From Reticulitermes speratus (taxonomy: Eukaryota > Arthropoda > Insecta > Blattodea > Rhinotermitidae), in NCBI GenBank assembly GCA_021186555.1, contig JAJKFL010000014.1, forward strand, positions 27,916,033 through 27,980,032: a stretch of 64,000 bases of DNA. The letters run 5' to 3'. Numbering within the stretch: the first letter of the stretch is position 1; each line of letters opens with the position of its first letter. Positions 11,295 through 23,119 of this stretch are shown piece after piece. A program made the position numbers and the translations under genes. A model generated the notes under the pieces. The model saw nothing but the letters and a program-made list of their open reading frames with translations. It did no database searches and had not been told where the DNA came from.

Positions 11295-12610
11295 TTTCTA
11301 TGTCTGACGTCACCGAATGTAACACATTCATAACTTCGTGAACACTATATACATTTTATATACAGATTTATGTCGTGGTTCACTTAGAACAGAGTGTGCT
11401 TATATTAGAAAGACCAGTCGTTGAATTTGTATAGGGAATCAATCGCTGCTGATTGTAAGAATTATATCGAAGACGTAATACACTGTGTGGAGAAAATGCA
11501 GATTTTTTAGTGTTATAACTTGCGGTACATACAGGCCTAATAATCCCTAGGCTTTGAAAGTTTAATTTGCTTTCTGAACTTGAGAGATGATAATAAATCT
11601 TCTGTAAGTAACTCGCTTAATGAACGACGGGTTAACTGTAACTTCCTAAGCAATCAACCAAATGAGTCTTTCTTGGAAAGTTAATCTGCTCAAAATGTTT
11701 TCTGGTTATGTGAAACAAGACAGAGTATCATTATATTCACATGCGTACTACATGTCTGACCATCGCTTTCATAGTGTTTGAATCTTTAAACATTATCAGT
11801 TGAGGGGTTCTAAGTAATGAACCTTCTCATGTGTGATATTCTTTGGTCCTGATTTAACTTTGTGTTTTCAAGCCATTGTTTTGCCCTGGAGTGAAAGATC
11901 AATTGTTAGAAACAGGGAAAAAAGTGCAGTAAAATTAACATTTATGACACTCGTAATACTTTGGTTTCTATGCTAAAAATGTAGGTATAATCGCCGTGGG
12001 TAGAGATCTGCATGGTAAGGTAATGGAATGCACATTTGGTCCTTGAGATCTCAGTGGTTGCTACATGTACAGTCAGGTTTAACATTAAAGGAACTCTGCA
12101 TTTTACCCAAATAATGCATTTGTTATATATGAGTCTTGAAACACACAGAAAATATTTCTCCATACAGTGTTAACCGGTTGATTTTTATGATGGAAAAATA
12201 TTTTATTTTCTGTGAGGAACGATCTGAATCTTGATGCAGGCCTGAGCGGTGTATATTAATGTTAATTTTCATTCTTATCAGAGACGATGCCACAAGACAA
12301 CAAAGAGCTTTTGTCCACAGACTAGGATACAAGCTGGTAATGGGTCCCAGGAAGGACTGAACACCAAAACAGACTGGTCGTCTGGTTTTGACTTAGTCTT
12401 CAAGTTAAATAGAATAATTGAGACAAGAGATCTGTCTTTGGTGGGGAATCTCTTAAGCTTTAGTGTGAAGTTCATAATATGCCACCACGGTAGGGGGCCT
12501 CCTGTTTTTGCACAACTCCTGGTGTACTCCTTTATACTGTGATATTTATAGTCAAATCACTGAAATCAGCATGCCTGCAGTCATACACATAGCAAGACGC
12601 GAAATTCTTG
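11295..12610. other. Unannotated stretch
   Basis: Nothing recognised. A 97-codon frame at 12249-12542 has no motif and overlaps an antisense frame. Confidence 0.5.
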
Positions 12611-12614
12611 CAGT

Positions 12615-12775
12615 CAGATTTTGCTGATCCAGTTTGTTGTCGGTAAGGCTGTAAGCTTGTATTCGAATCTCTGTCAGGTTACCGCTTATCCTGCGACTGT
12701 TTGTGATTTTATTTCTTCTCCCAAAACAGCACCTTCAAATATACCACGACAATCTCCTTTCATAACCGTTCGTGT
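12615..12775 (+). mobile_element. Possible degenerate SINE-C
   Basis: A tRNA-like stretch (GGTAAGGCTGTAAGCTTG, then TATTCGAATCTC as a degraded B box) is followed at the right distance by ATACCACGACAATCTCCTTTC, similar to the SINE-C body word. Weak. Confidence 0.35.
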
Positions 12776-12779
12776 TTAG

Positions 12780-14040
12780 CGAACGTCGCAATCCAGCGGT
12801 TAGCAATTGTGTTTCCTATTTAGGGGGCCTGTCTTGGATATTGTCCATTATGCGAGATTTGAAGTTCATACAGCGGTGTTGCTGAAGCTGTTTTGTCCAT
12901 CTAACTGGATTGTTTCTAAGAAAAATTTTCGAAATTTGAATTTTTTTCCGTCATCAAATGAAGATGCCTGCTTTGCTGGACTCCATAGAAGGAGCCGTTC
13001 TTAAGCACTGGACACCGTAATAAATATTAACCAAGTATAAGACTGTTAAGGTGAAATATAATCTGCGAGATGTAAGAATAAAATATTGCCAATAAGGATG
13101 ACACAAACCACAAGAAAACTAGATCTACATTCCCTTAGAGGCAGGGCTAAAATTCACTGGGACACATAACGTGGAACGTAATTAGATGTATGGGATAGAG
13201 AGACAAAGTAGTTCCCAGTTACACGGAACGATGAGACTCAAGGATATGATGGAGAAAATTAAATAAATTCCACGAAACCACCAGAAAATAGCCAAATTAA
13301 AATAAACTACCCGGTAAATTGCTGACGTCACTGGTCAGCGGAATCAAAATGGAAACATTTCTGGACTAGACTGGCTTATCGGAATGTTGGCTGACACCTT
13401 GTATTTTATATATATATGTTATATATTAATGTGATTAAGTTTATGAAATATAATTTAAACGCTAACCTTCATGTTATGGATGTGAGGATAGTTTTGTTGA
13501 CAATCACAAAGAGAGGTTGAGAGAAAAATGAAAACAAAGGCGCTATCGGTTTCTTACGTTACAGAAATGTTTCTACCCAAGTTGTTAATAATCAAGTTCG
13601 GTTCTTTTATTCAGAGAACAGAACAGCTTTAAAACTGAGTAGGTCTACATCAATGCCTTTCGAATCGAGGGGTTACGTTTCTGTTAAACATCGCTTTTGC
13701 CAAGACAAAGGCTTTACGAGAAATTGACAGTAGGGGAACCGTGGCAGTTTTTAACACTCATAAAAGGCTAAACTGCCTGTTACTTTACTAGGCTTGAAGT
13801 ATTTAGCTTGAAAACATTAGACAAGTTTGTAAAAGATTTTTAAAAAAGTCGCAAAATAGTGGTAATTTGGAAATCAAATTTTGGATCGAATACCATTACT
13901 GCCTGCAGCAGATATGGATCCTTGGTGTGGAAGCCACAGATATTTTCTCTGTATGCATAAACAAAACCAGCGAAAACCTAAGTAAATACGTCTGTTTTAA
14001 AAAGTTCATATGAATGTAATATCGCGGATTCTTGAAATCT
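12780..14040. other. Unannotated stretch
   Basis: Nothing recognised. Short AT palindromes only (for example near 13,405-13,425). Confidence 0.5.
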
Positions 14041-14044
14041 GCGA

Positions 14045-14662
14045 CAGACAAGAGATTATTTTATTACATCTAAGATGCAAGAAGTACACGTAAAATTAAA
14101 TCCAGGATCGCCATGGCAAGGGCAATATTCAACAAGAAGAAGACTCTTTTCACCAGCAAAGTGGATTTAAAATTTAAGGAAGAATCTAGTAAAGTGCTAC
14201 CTTCGGAGCATATTGTGCTGAATCCTGGACACTTCAGAAAGTAGATGAGAAATACCTGGAAAGTTTTGAAATGTAGTGCTGGAGAAGTATGGACAAGATC
14301 AGTTGGACTGATCGTGTGAGAAATGGAAGTATTACATAGAGTAAAAGAGGAAAGGAATATCCTACATACAAAAAAAAAGTTGGAAGACTGAATTTGGTTA
14401 CATCTTGCGTAGGAACTTCCTTCTAAAACACATTGTAGAAGGAAAAATAGAACGAAGGAGAGAAGTGACCGGACGACGAGGAATAAGACGTATGCAGCTA
14501 CTGAATGACCTTAAGGAAATGAGAGGATACTGGAAATTGAAAGAGGAAGCACTAGATCGCACTCTGTGTAGAACTCGGTTTGTAAGAGGCTATGGTCCTG
14601 TCGTAGGACAGACTACGGAATGAATGAGTGAATGAATGTATGAATGAATGAAAGAATGAATG
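14045..14662 (+). mobile_element. LINE-2fam 3' end with (GAAT)n tail
   Basis: ORF2 C-terminal remnants end at the stop near 14,621, immediately followed by imperfect GAAT/GAATGA repeats to about 14,662, which serve as the 3' tail. The same ending (GACAGACTACxGAATGAATGA) occurs at 27.94 kb. Confidence 0.85.
14075..14623 (+). pseudogene. LINE-2fam ORF2 C-terminal region, multiply frameshifted
   Basis: Reading across frames gives a recognisable LINE C-terminus: TRKIKSRIAMARAIFNKKK (about 14,085-14,145), LFTSKVDLKF, a degraded ALYGAETW-equivalent near 14,215, SWTDRVRNG near 14,305, then HILRRNFLLKHIVEGKIERR and a Lys/Arg-rich tail through RGYWKLKEEALDRTL and GYGPVVGQTTE (open frame 14405-14623). 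At least three frame changes and several stops separate these blocks. This region lies downstream of the RT catalytic core; the core and endonuclease are missing. The second copy at 27.7 kb aligns base by base over the last 240 bases, confirming the family. Dead 5'-truncated copy. Confidence 0.85.
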
Positions 14663-14669
14663 AGGAAAC

Positions 14670-15925
14670 GTTCATTTCCCTAAGGAAGCAGAAACTGAAG
14701 ATCTTCTTTAGACAAGGAGGGACTGGATAAATTCTATCAAAACATTTATTTTACTACGTTCTTTAAACACGGGATGCATTTTCTCCTCAAAAAGCCATAT
14801 TCCATGCAGGTTCGCTCCATTGATTCTAATTATGCACAGATTTCTCGGATAATTTCTCGTCTTCAGACTTCGCTGCACACACACCGAATTGCAACGTCTT
14901 GGTATGGTAACCACTGCTGCTTCACCACATCCCTATTCCGTTGCCATAGTAACATTCCCCCTGCTTGCGCTGTCTCACCTTCTTGTGTTATTTCTTTTCC
15001 ACCCTCTAATGCGCCATTTTGTTCTTTAGGGGAGGAACGTTAGTCTATATTTTTTAGGGAGTGATGCCTTTGGGGGAGACGGAATGTCCACGTCCTCCCT
15101 GGAAAATTTTACATCTGTGTTTCTTTCCCTTCCTTCTGGTCGCTTTGTTACAGTCTGAAACGCTACGAGATGGTATTCTTGTACCACATAACCAAAAAAT
15201 CGGCTACTTTGTGTGCCAAAGTTATTCAGCGCTTTTGTTCTATCGAGTGCAAGAAAGATAAGCTGAGGACAACGTGGACTCGGAAATGGATTTTGCAAAC
15301 CGCCAACATCAAAAGCGAAAACACAGAGTTTATGGACGGAAATTTAATTAACCTTATATTGAGGTTTTAAGAAGAAACTTCTAACCGTTAATACAATATT
15401 GATTTCATATATATTACGCAGTTACTGACAATAAGTTCCGACCCATAATAAGTTGTCATTTTGAGATAATAAATGTTTTCAATATATATGTAGAGGAAGT
15501 TTTAATTTTAGTATAAACTTTCTAAACTTTATGAGGCTAAAACTTGTTTATATGCGTTAATTAATTCTTTATCAAGGGGTGAGAGCTCTGGCCTTTTACG
15601 TTGTTCAAGTTCATAAGCATATTTCCCATCTTATTAACATTATGTCTTGAAGGCGTTCCTTTTCTTTTCTTTTTTTACAAGGTTGCTTTTTTTCCATCTT
15701 CTAATTAAAGTTTCTCTGAGAACTTACATATAATATAAACATAACGGGATATCACACCTTAGGAAATTTAATTACCGTTTTCCTTAATAAACTATGAGGA
15801 ATTTAACCCATAACCGAAGTACAGATGATATGGAAGCACAGTATGGTAACAACAGCCCCTCTTTCAAAATCAAAGCGAAATTTATATATGGCTTGAGGTT
15901 TCCACGACGGCAATTAAGAAGATAG
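14670..15925. other. Unannotated stretch with a GC-richer patch
   Basis: No gene recognised. 14,860-15,310 is richer in GC and CpG than its flanks and contains the RFX-type X-box listed separately; overlapping 60-90-codon frames on both strands have no motif. Confidence 0.5.
14940..14953. promoter_or_regulatory. RFX-type X-box match
   Basis: GTTGCCATAGTAAC fits the X-box consensus GTHNYYATRRNAAC at every position. Such motifs bind RFX factors upstream of ciliary genes in animals; no adjacent gene is visible here, so function is unproven. Confidence 0.35.
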
Positions 15926-15930
15926 TTTTA

Positions 15931-16012
15931 TTCTGGGATGTGACGCCTTGCAGTCTGGTAGAGGTTCACCGAAGTTTTAGACTTATTTGCTGCCTCCGTT
16001 ATCAAGGCATAT
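15931..16012 (+). repeat. FB1, copy 4 (single arm)
   Basis: TTCTGGGATGTGACGCC, CAGTCTGGTAGAGG, CGAAGTTTTAG and GCTGCCTCCGTTATCAAGG follow the FB1 left arm in order. No inverted partner follows, so only half remains. Confidence 0.75.
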
Positions 16013-16019
16013 TAGAAAG

Positions 16020-16885
16020 CAACGCATGAAAATACGTGATGGGTTCAGGCCATGGCAAGGGTCTTGCCCAACCAATAGGAATGGGGAAGACTTGTAAAGT
16101 TGACGACACTATGCAGGGTTTGAAATTGCTCGATAACAAAATTAGAAGTATAATATTGAATTTGGAATGGGAAACAATTTTGGGGCGATGGTTTTATGTA
16201 ATTTTATTTGTATTTCATTAATTATAGACCTACCCGTTTTCGAAAAGAATTTAACATAAAAGTTCACGTGTTTTATGGAGGTCTGTATTTTTGTGTCACG
16301 TCATTATAGCGAGCCCTTAAGTGGGAGCTGGGTGAGTAGCGATTGCAGTTTACATCTTTAGACCAAAATAAAATTCCGTCGACAAGTGTTAGTGTCAATC
16401 CGAAATACCAAATTTAATCCAAAATGTCGAGTAGGTTTGTTGATGAAAACTGCAGAATGACGGACAAACAGACCTAGAATTCCTCCCAAATAAACTATAC
16501 GTCCATATTATTCACTTAAAGCACGGAAGTAAAAACAGTGGAGTTACATCCTGTGCAAAATGACATATTCCTGTGTATAAGTATTCCAGAAAATATTAGT
16601 AAGTCACCCACGAGTATATAAGGTGTACAGAGGGTAGGGATACAGCCAGTATAGTTACTATGTTATGGGCTGGATAACTAGGCAATCGCTCTTAGTTTCG
16701 CGGCAGGGACAGACATTGTCTACAGTCTCTACACCAATCCGGGGACCAACAGACCTACTCAGTGGGTTGTTTTCTAGGTCACAAGGCAGTGGGCGCTTCA
16801 AGATGATCATCCGTTTCTTCATCTAGTGCCGAGTAGTTCTTAATGGAGTGGTGTTAAAATACAGGAATAACTTTATATAATCCGT
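16020..16885. other. Unannotated stretch
   Basis: No gene. 16,320-16,490 (CAAATTTAATCCAAAATG ... GAATGACGGACAAACAGACC) weakly resembles the inverted-pair repeat at 41.43 and 43.79 kb. Confidence 0.4.
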
Positions 16886-16888
16886 AAT

Positions 16889-16990
16889 ATTAACCAACAA
16901 ATGCACACAATTGTCATAGGTTCACAATGTTTTTAAAAACCCTTAACTCGTACAGGTTTCGGTCTTACTTGTCCATCATCAGGGAGTACA
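16889..16990 (+). repeat. FB3 repeat, copy 1
   Basis: Begins TTAACCAACAAATGCAC, has a poly-T/A middle, and ends AGGTTTCGGTCTTACTTG then TCCATCATCAGGGAG. The same order of words occurs at 46.45 and 53.21 kb. Confidence 0.65.
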
Positions 16991-17111
16991 TTAATTGTTA
17001 TATAAGACACTTAAAATATTTTGATCTCTTGCATATGCAGAAGAAACGATGGAAATTCTTCCGTGTAGAGTGTGTGTAACGGACAGACTTGTTACACAGT
17101 AAATTGGAGCA

Positions 17112-17113
<2 letters not shown>

Positions 17114-17146
<33 letters not shown>
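17114..17146. repeat. (TA)n microsatellite
   Basis: About 16 uninterrupted TA units. Confidence 0.95.
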
Positions 17147-17152
<6 letters not shown>

Positions 17153-17330
17153 CTTTTTATTTCGGATCAAAAGCGTAAATTTTATTGTTCCTTTTATAAT
17201 ACAGAATTTGACCATAAAAGAAAAATAAGTCAGTGACTGGACATCCCTGTGTTGCATGCGTTCTCTGTCTTTCGTATACACATACACCATACTTTAAACT
17301 TGATTCCCTTAATGTAGTCCGCGTGGATTC

Positions 17331-17432
17331 ATGGTGGTGGCAGCGGTGGTGGCGCTGCTCCGGAATCTCCGAGAACTAGATAGAGAATGCTGCCAGCCAG
17401 ACCTTTATAGAAGTCTTTTGTTAGAAGCATAA
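17331..17432 (+). other. Small open frame with hydrophobic start (33 codons), status unknown
   Basis: ATG at 17331 opens MVVAAVVALLRNLRELDREC and ends at TAA 17430-17432. The first ten residues are hydrophobic like a signal peptide, but the GTG/GCG repeats that encode them (GGTGGTGGCAGCGGTGGTGG) are low-complexity DNA, and the base at -3 is T. No family recognised; chance is the simplest reading. Confidence 0.15.
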
Positions 17433-17439
17433 AACAAGT

Positions 17440-17915
17440 TAATTATGTGAAGAGGCTTCGGCTAAAAAGGGAACAATTAAAGGATAGGGAAAAGAGGATC
17501 AGTGCTGGTGAAGCAACAAAAGGAAGGGAGCGAGAAACCAGGAAACGATGAGTTGGGAGAGGTAATATCTTTAGCTGCTTTGAAGAGAATTCGCATAATT
17601 CTGTGTATTTCGAGATGAAATAATTCTTCTGTACGCTCTCAGAAAACATTTCTATAGATTGTGTTTTCTGTTATATGGTTTAATAGGCAGCAGGATCCTG
17701 TCGGTAACCGAGAGAATAAAATAACTAAAGATCTGTGGTAACCGTCCTTCCTTTCCTTTTTGCAATAATTTGCGTATTGTGGAGGTAACTCGTCCTGCAA
17801 CTTGCTTTATTTCGTAGTGGATTGTGGGAAATTACAATCATAACGAACGGAATAAAGACGAAAGTTTTTCTTTAGTTGTTCGTGTGACAAATTGGACCCT
17901 CTGGCCTTTCGAAAA
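17440..17915. other. Unannotated stretch
   Basis: Nothing recognised apart from an antisense 68-codon frame without motif. Confidence 0.5.
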
Positions 17916-17921
17916 AGATTT

Positions 17922-17957
17922 AATTCTGTGACAAATTCTGTGACAAATTCTGTGACA
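17922..17957 (+). repeat. 12-bp tandem repeat, three perfect units
   Basis: AATTCTGTGACA repeated three times without mismatch. Confidence 0.97.
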
Positions 17958-18109
17958 ATGACTTTACTAGACATTCAATAAAAGACTGAGAAGCTCTACA
18001 CGACACTAAACTGAATTACACTACACTAACTGCACTTTGCTGTACTAAAGTACATTACAGTACACTATACTCGTATACAATCTACACAAGACTAAATACA
18101 CAACACAAT

Positions 18110-18175
18110 ATAATACAACAATGCACTACACTACACTACACTACATTACATTACACTACAACACTACACAACACA
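18110..18175 (+). repeat. (ACTAC)n-type pentanucleotide array
   Basis: Repeated ACTAC/ATTAC units; a looser zone of the same words extends from about 17,995. Confidence 0.9.
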
Positions 18176-18430
18176 AAGGTAGTGAAGGTTGCTTATGTTT
18201 AAATGGCATTTATGTATGTTACGTTGATTTACACGCTGTTGTCAACACTTGAGAAATATTCTTTCTTCAGAACTTTTATGCACATGAAGATGTGTGATGT
18301 CGAATAAGGTACCTTTCTAGATATTTTTCAGGCTGCATTTAATTCATAAGTAGTCACTAGGCCTATAGTATAATAATTAGGCCATAGGCGTAGGACTAAA
18401 CATGTCTGCTGTAGGCTTGCAACTGTCATT

Positions 18431-18490
18431 CAGTGGCGTAGGTAAGGTCCCGCAAACCCCACGGAGCAGGGGGAGCCCCCAAACATACAG
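18431..18490 (+). mobile_element. Possible hAT-type end (orphan left terminus)
   Basis: CAGTGGCGTAGGTAAGG matches the complement of the right end of the hAT MITE at 44.65 kb (CAGTGGCGTAGCTAGG). It is followed by a C/G-rich run with GGGGGAGCCCCC, typical of such ends. No matching right end with an 8-bp duplication was found, so this is likely a truncated copy. Confidence 0.45.
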
Positions 18491-18499
18491 AACACTAAA

Positions 18500-21100
18500 A
18501 ATTTTTATTGATTCTTTAGGGCTGGACTTTATTCTTCTGACAGAAGGCAGTATTCTGGATCTATATCTTGAGATCAGGGAGTGGTTTCAACAATAATTAT
18601 AGGGGGATCTCCCGACTGATTAAATACGCTATTTCCGTTATTATTAGGCTATAGGCCTATACAGTCAATTCTGAACCAGTCGTCAAATATTTTTATTAAT
18701 AGAAACCATTAAATCTTTTATACTGTCTTCATTTTTTTACAACCAGTAGCCTAACACGATCTTCAAGTGACCTATTCCTCCTGTCATTCAGTAGCCCTGG
18801 GGTCCACAGAAATGAGTACCAAGGAATTTCCTTGGGGGGAAATTGCGGCCGGCTCGTAGAGCTGACAACTCTGCTATCCTAGTTGTGCCGAATGTCAAAG
18901 TAAGAATGGAAGCCCAAAATTCCACCCCCCCCCCCCCTTAGTCTTCATGACTTGGACTTGTTACGCGAAGGCTTTACGTTTTAATAGCCTCTAAATAGCA
19001 TGGTTACCTTAGGCATTTATAAGGTTCAAGCAATATCAGCACAACTTAATATTGGGGTTTGAAACTTTGTTAGGTAATATATGCTCAAAAGAAATACAGG
19101 ATTTACTCATATTCAGGTAATTTTGCTTGCAGAGTATAAATCAATTAATGGTGATCATATGACTAATGCCTGTGGCATTTCGTGTGAAAGTCATAAATGT
19201 ATGAGCAGACCGAAAGTACAAATCCTGTATCGAAATTTCGGTATGTTGAAGAATTACAAGTATAAATTTAGTGATGGTGCGAACATTTGAAGGTATAACT
19301 GACAAATTTGGTGATGGCGGGATCATTTTGAGGTAGACCTGACAAATTTAGTGCAAATTTTTAAGATATATCAGAAGACGTTCACAAAATATGAGACTGT
19401 GTTACTTAAAATTGTGCACAAAAATTAGATAAATACTAAAGTTTATAATTATTAATGTACAGTTCTGTTAGCTTTATTACGTACGTTTAAGTTTTTAAAA
19501 TATGTGTGACCTCTTCAGATGAAAGATTATTCTTAATTGTACTGAGAACTAATTCATCAAATAGAATCGTTTATAATATCATTGAACTATCTTTTTAAAT
19601 ACTGAGACAAGTGCAGTGCTTACTTCGGAATACAAGAAATGGCAAAGACTGAGTGAAGGCTTGGCAATCACCCTATAGGACAGAGAGCAGCACTGTTCCG
19701 TTATGGTAGTCTGTCTTTATTCTTAAACGAGAGGGAGCAACGCAAACGGCGGTATTAAGTTAAATCTTTAAAAGGCCTTACTCCGCCTATTGCAGACGCA
19801 AACATGGCTCAACTAAATGAGAAAAGCATTAGGAGAATATGAATAGGTTTGATTACTGGTCTTGGTTGCTTACTTGGGCGGTTATTGTGAGGAGAGAGAG
19901 AGAGAGGGAGAGGGAGGGAAGTAGTAAAGGCATTTTCGTTGCCATACCAACAGTTTTCAGGCATCATCTGCGTGGGTATAATGGAGGGCTCTTATATAAT
20001 TAAACCCTTTTAAAACAGGAACAATGTAAGCCAAATTTCAGAGGTGGACTGTTGTGCATTAAATCAGACATTTTCATTATATTGCGTGTAAGTGTAATAA
20101 TTTGGTCTAGTACTTCTCTGTATACTTACTGTCGGCGTGTCTTAAAATCTGGAGGACAAGAATTGAATCCATTGCTCGGTTAGCCTGTACTTCTTTTACT
20201 TTCTTCGGTAACGCTGGTATTCAGCACGCCTGCAGCTTTCTGTTTAGACTCTACCGCTTACTGTTATGCCAGAGAAGTTGCCGCCATATCACGGCGATAT
20301 TTATGCTGTAAACAGGAATATTTGACTCAAACCTGGTGTTCGTGAATATGAAGTTAATATGAGTTAATATAATAATCTATAATTTGAAGTGTGATAAATT
20401 AGTAAATAAGTGAGGGCACGCGGCAGGCAATTCTGCTTCCGGTGGAGGTTTTGGGAATTTTTATTTTGTGCAAAAGTTTTTAGTGCAGTTCTAGGAGCCA
20501 GCCGGGTAGTGTTTAATGCGCATAAGGAATTGTTTTATAGGTTACGGAGGTTGACGAGTGAAGATTAGCAGCTCTTTCTGTATGCTGACATATTTTTTAG
20601 GGGTTACGTTTGTCTCAACCTGTCACTCTTCCTTTCTTTTTGCCAGCTTTTCGTTTTTCCTTTCTTTCTGTCCCAATAAACATATAAAGTAAATAAGTAA
20701 ATAAACAAATATATACAAACAAATACAAGCGCTCTAATAAAATTTACCCACATAATCGTAACATAATAAGTCTTCTGGGTGTTAATGTTTCTTAAAAAAT
20801 AACCAGAAATGGTATTTGTATTTTATGTTGCTTATTTTACTTGAATACTTTTCGCTTGATTGAAGCACGCGAGGATTTTATGGGTTCCAATAAGCATTTA
20901 ATTAATTAAAGTCGTCGAAAATAATTTAGTAGCCTTGAAGATGTAAGCGGACCGACACAGATACCCATGATATATTAGTTTTATATATTCTTTAAATTAT
21001 CACAAACTATAATATTATAAGAGTTTGAGTCGATGAACATGAAATGATAGTAAGAACTATATGCGATTTGACGTTTCCACTTTAGTGACTATAAAGATTA
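18500..21100. other. Unannotated stretch with tandem and low-complexity sequence
   Basis: No gene. Holds a 13-base C tract (18,925-18,937), a 40-bp tandem repeat (19,264-19,355), a GA-rich run near 19,891-19,918 and two TAGGCCTA palindromes (18,358 and 18,652). Confidence 0.5.
19264..19355 (+). repeat. 40-bp tandem repeat, about 2.3 units
   Basis: Units begin AAATTTRGTGATGG at 19,264 and 19,304, and a partial third begins at 19,344. The first two differ at a few bases. A 69-codon frame ends inside it by chance. Confidence 0.85.
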
Positions 21101-21108
21101 ATTAAAGG

Positions 21109-21269
21109 CTTCCGGTTTGTGACACCGTGCCTTCTGGTATGTATTTACCAACGTTTCTTGTAAGCACCCAGCCTTCATTTTAGAATAGAAGAGTGATGAC
21201 GGAAGACGTTTCCTGCTCCTAAATGTCGATAAATTTATACGAGACTACACGGCGTCAGATTCCAAAAGA
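21109..21269. repeat. FB1 hairpin element, copy 5 (both arms)
   Basis: Left arm CTTCCGGTTTGTGACACC, TGCCTTCTGGTATG, TTACCAACGTTTC; right arm ATGTCGATAAATTTATACG, AGACTACACGGCGTCAGA and TTCCAAAAG. The arms are inverted copies flanking a loop around 21,180-21,205. Confidence 0.8.
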
Positions 21270-21274
21270 CGGTA

Positions 21275-22035
21275 ATGATCATAATAAGTATGCCTATTAC
21301 ACTAAGAAGTTCAGGCAGCATCTTATTTTGTGAATATCTTTCTTTAGACTCAGTCGATCCTATAAACCTTAAAGCTGAACCCGGAATGTGCCACAATTTA
21401 AGTACACTTTCAAGCCGTGGACATTACATCTTTAGAAGTTGTGGTTTCAAGATCATTACATAATAGCCAAGTTATCAGTGGATATAACAAAGCACAAGAT
21501 GATACCCCTCAGTCTAAAATACTTCACGGAAAGACAAAGACATTCGTCTGCTACACTTTTTTCGAATTTTCTCATTGGTTGAGACATACTGAAAACCTCC
21601 CTTCCCTGTATCACAGCCTCCCCTTCCTCATTCTTTCTCCCGATATAAACGAGACGGCCGTAAAGTTAATCTTACAAGAAAATTTGATGTGCAATTTTAC
21701 GTCAAATAAGCTGCCATTGTGTCTGCAGAGATGATGCTTCGTCGTATAATGCATAAAAGAGCAGAGAATGATATCCAAGTGTCTTATTATTGTCCGGGTC
21801 AATAACATTGATTATATAGAAATTGCTGTGGAATTTGTTCAGATCCGTGTGCGTTGTTTTATAATACCTAATAATAATAATCAATACCTTTTATTGGCGA
21901 AAAAAGAATTATAAATTCATAGACCACAAACGTCAATGTGAATGACGTCACAAGCAAACACACCTGCATTTGCATAGATACGTAGCCTACACACACAGGC
22001 CTACATACAGAACTAAAAGTAAGCTTCTCTCTATA
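21275..22035. other. Unannotated stretch
   Basis: Nothing recognised; open frames of 60-105 codons on both strands have no motif. Confidence 0.5.
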
Positions 22036-22039
22036 ACGT

Positions 22040-22308
22040 GCCATGAAGGTACAGAGCGGGAGTAGAGGTATAGCCTAGCTCTACCCATGTGCACCTCGAC
22101 GCTGGATAGAGTGGGTGGTTAACGCCACTCCCTGGCAGCTTTACCCCCGGGAAAATTCCCCGGTACCCATTTTACAGGAAGCTAGGTGGGCTCCAGTTTC
22201 GGTCTGGATGGGTATGGAGAAGAGAAAACCTCTTGCCCACACCGGGCTTCGAACCTCTAGCCGTACAGCCTGCAGCGAGTTACTATACAGTCTACGCTAT
22301 TTCGACCC
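22040..22308 (-). mobile_element. SINE-A, copy 3 (reverse orientation, well preserved)
   Basis: The complement of GGCTTCGAACC (22,245-22,255) is GGTTCGAAGCC, a full pol III B box. Body landmarks GGAAGCTAGGTGGGCTCC, GGAGAAGAGAAAACC and the tail word AGTAGAGGTATAGCCTAGCT match the other copies. Frames crossing it are incidental. Confidence 0.85.
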
Positions 22309-22309
22309 C

Positions 22310-22700
22310 CACGTACAGACCTAAGCCAATATATAATTCTATGGAACAGAGTCTTTGGGAAAACGAGGGTCATTCACCAGATGAAGAAGTCTCCGTTTTA
22401 CATCCAGACTGTCAACTTGACCAGCACTTTGTGGTACAGGAATATAGCTGTAGTGATGCATTGCGATAAACACCTGGGTGTAGAATTATCTCAATAAGTA
22501 AAACCAATATTCCATATGATCTTTCATTTTTTTGTTTTGGTGTTTATTTCTGAGTTTTTATGAGTTATTTAATGACGCTGGATAAAAACATGTAGGTCTA
22601 TAAAAGTTTTTTCTAGCCCAAATGAGCAATGCTTCCCATAAAAGCCTTCATGTACCTATATATTGCAGTACATTACAAACAGCACAAACACGGCTAAAAT
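22310..22700. other. Unannotated stretch
   Basis: Nothing recognised. Confidence 0.5.
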
Positions 22701-22729
22701 TAACTAACTAACTAACTAACTAACTAACT
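22701..22729 (+). repeat. (AACT)n microsatellite
   Basis: Seven TAAC/AACT units at the 3' end of the minus-strand LINE tail, in the position expected for a LINE/SINE terminal microsatellite (AGTT)n. Confidence 0.9.
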
Positions 22730-22730
22730 C

Positions 22731-23110
22731 CATGGAGCAGAGTCCTTCTTGAGAAGGTAAAGGGTCCTCAGCTAGTCAAGAAATTCCCCGCATTTTATGG
22801 AACCCGAAGGTTCATTACCGCATTAACAACAGCCCGTTACCTGTCTCTGTCCTGAGCCATATAGGTTGAACCAAAGAATCAGTCCAGGTCCGAGGCTTTG
22901 TGATTTGTTTCGTAACATGGTATTTCTTTTACGGTGTGGAGTTGTTAGCACCTCGCCCAACCCCAAGCTGGAGGACCACCCCTTGTCGGCTGTCCGCGAC
23001 TGCTTATTCGATGTATTCGGAGCTATCCTCCATATCCGGAGGCCGTTCCTCCATCCGCAACCTGAGGACGCACCATGCCGTGGTGACAGGAACCGACTTA
23101 TCATGGCACG
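22731..23110 (-). mobile_element. Composite retroelement: non-coding body joined to a LINE-1fam 3' tail
   Basis: On the minus strand the right part (23,105 down to about 22,880) is a GC-rich body of unknown origin. It passes into the end of LINE ORF2 (ATGGCTCAGGACAGAGACAG, then AACCTTCGGGTTCCATAAAA) and the LINE-1fam 3' UTR, and finishes in (AGTT)n. A second copy of the body, without the LINE tail, lies at 56.26-56.44 kb. This arrangement is that of a SINE or chimeric element mobilised through a LINE tail, though a rearranged LINE is also possible. The 93-codon minus frame across it has no identifiable domain. Confidence 0.75.
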
Positions 23111-23119
23111 GCTAATATT

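Noticed and set aside
17331..17432. Signal-peptide-like micro-ORF as a gene
   Set aside because: Hydrophobicity comes from GTG/GCG repeat DNA; poor start context and no homologue recognised. Kept only as a low-confidence note.
18421..18795. Possible hAT insertion bounded by the repeated word CTGTCATTCAGT
   Set aside because: The second occurrence (about 18,781) is followed by another CAG start, not preceded by a CACTG end, so it is not a target duplication of one element.
22245..22255. Possible tRNA genes at B-box matches (also 10,564; 29,260; 52,201)
   Set aside because: The heads do not form a closed cloverleaf with a CCA-proximal acceptor stem and continue into repeated SINE bodies.
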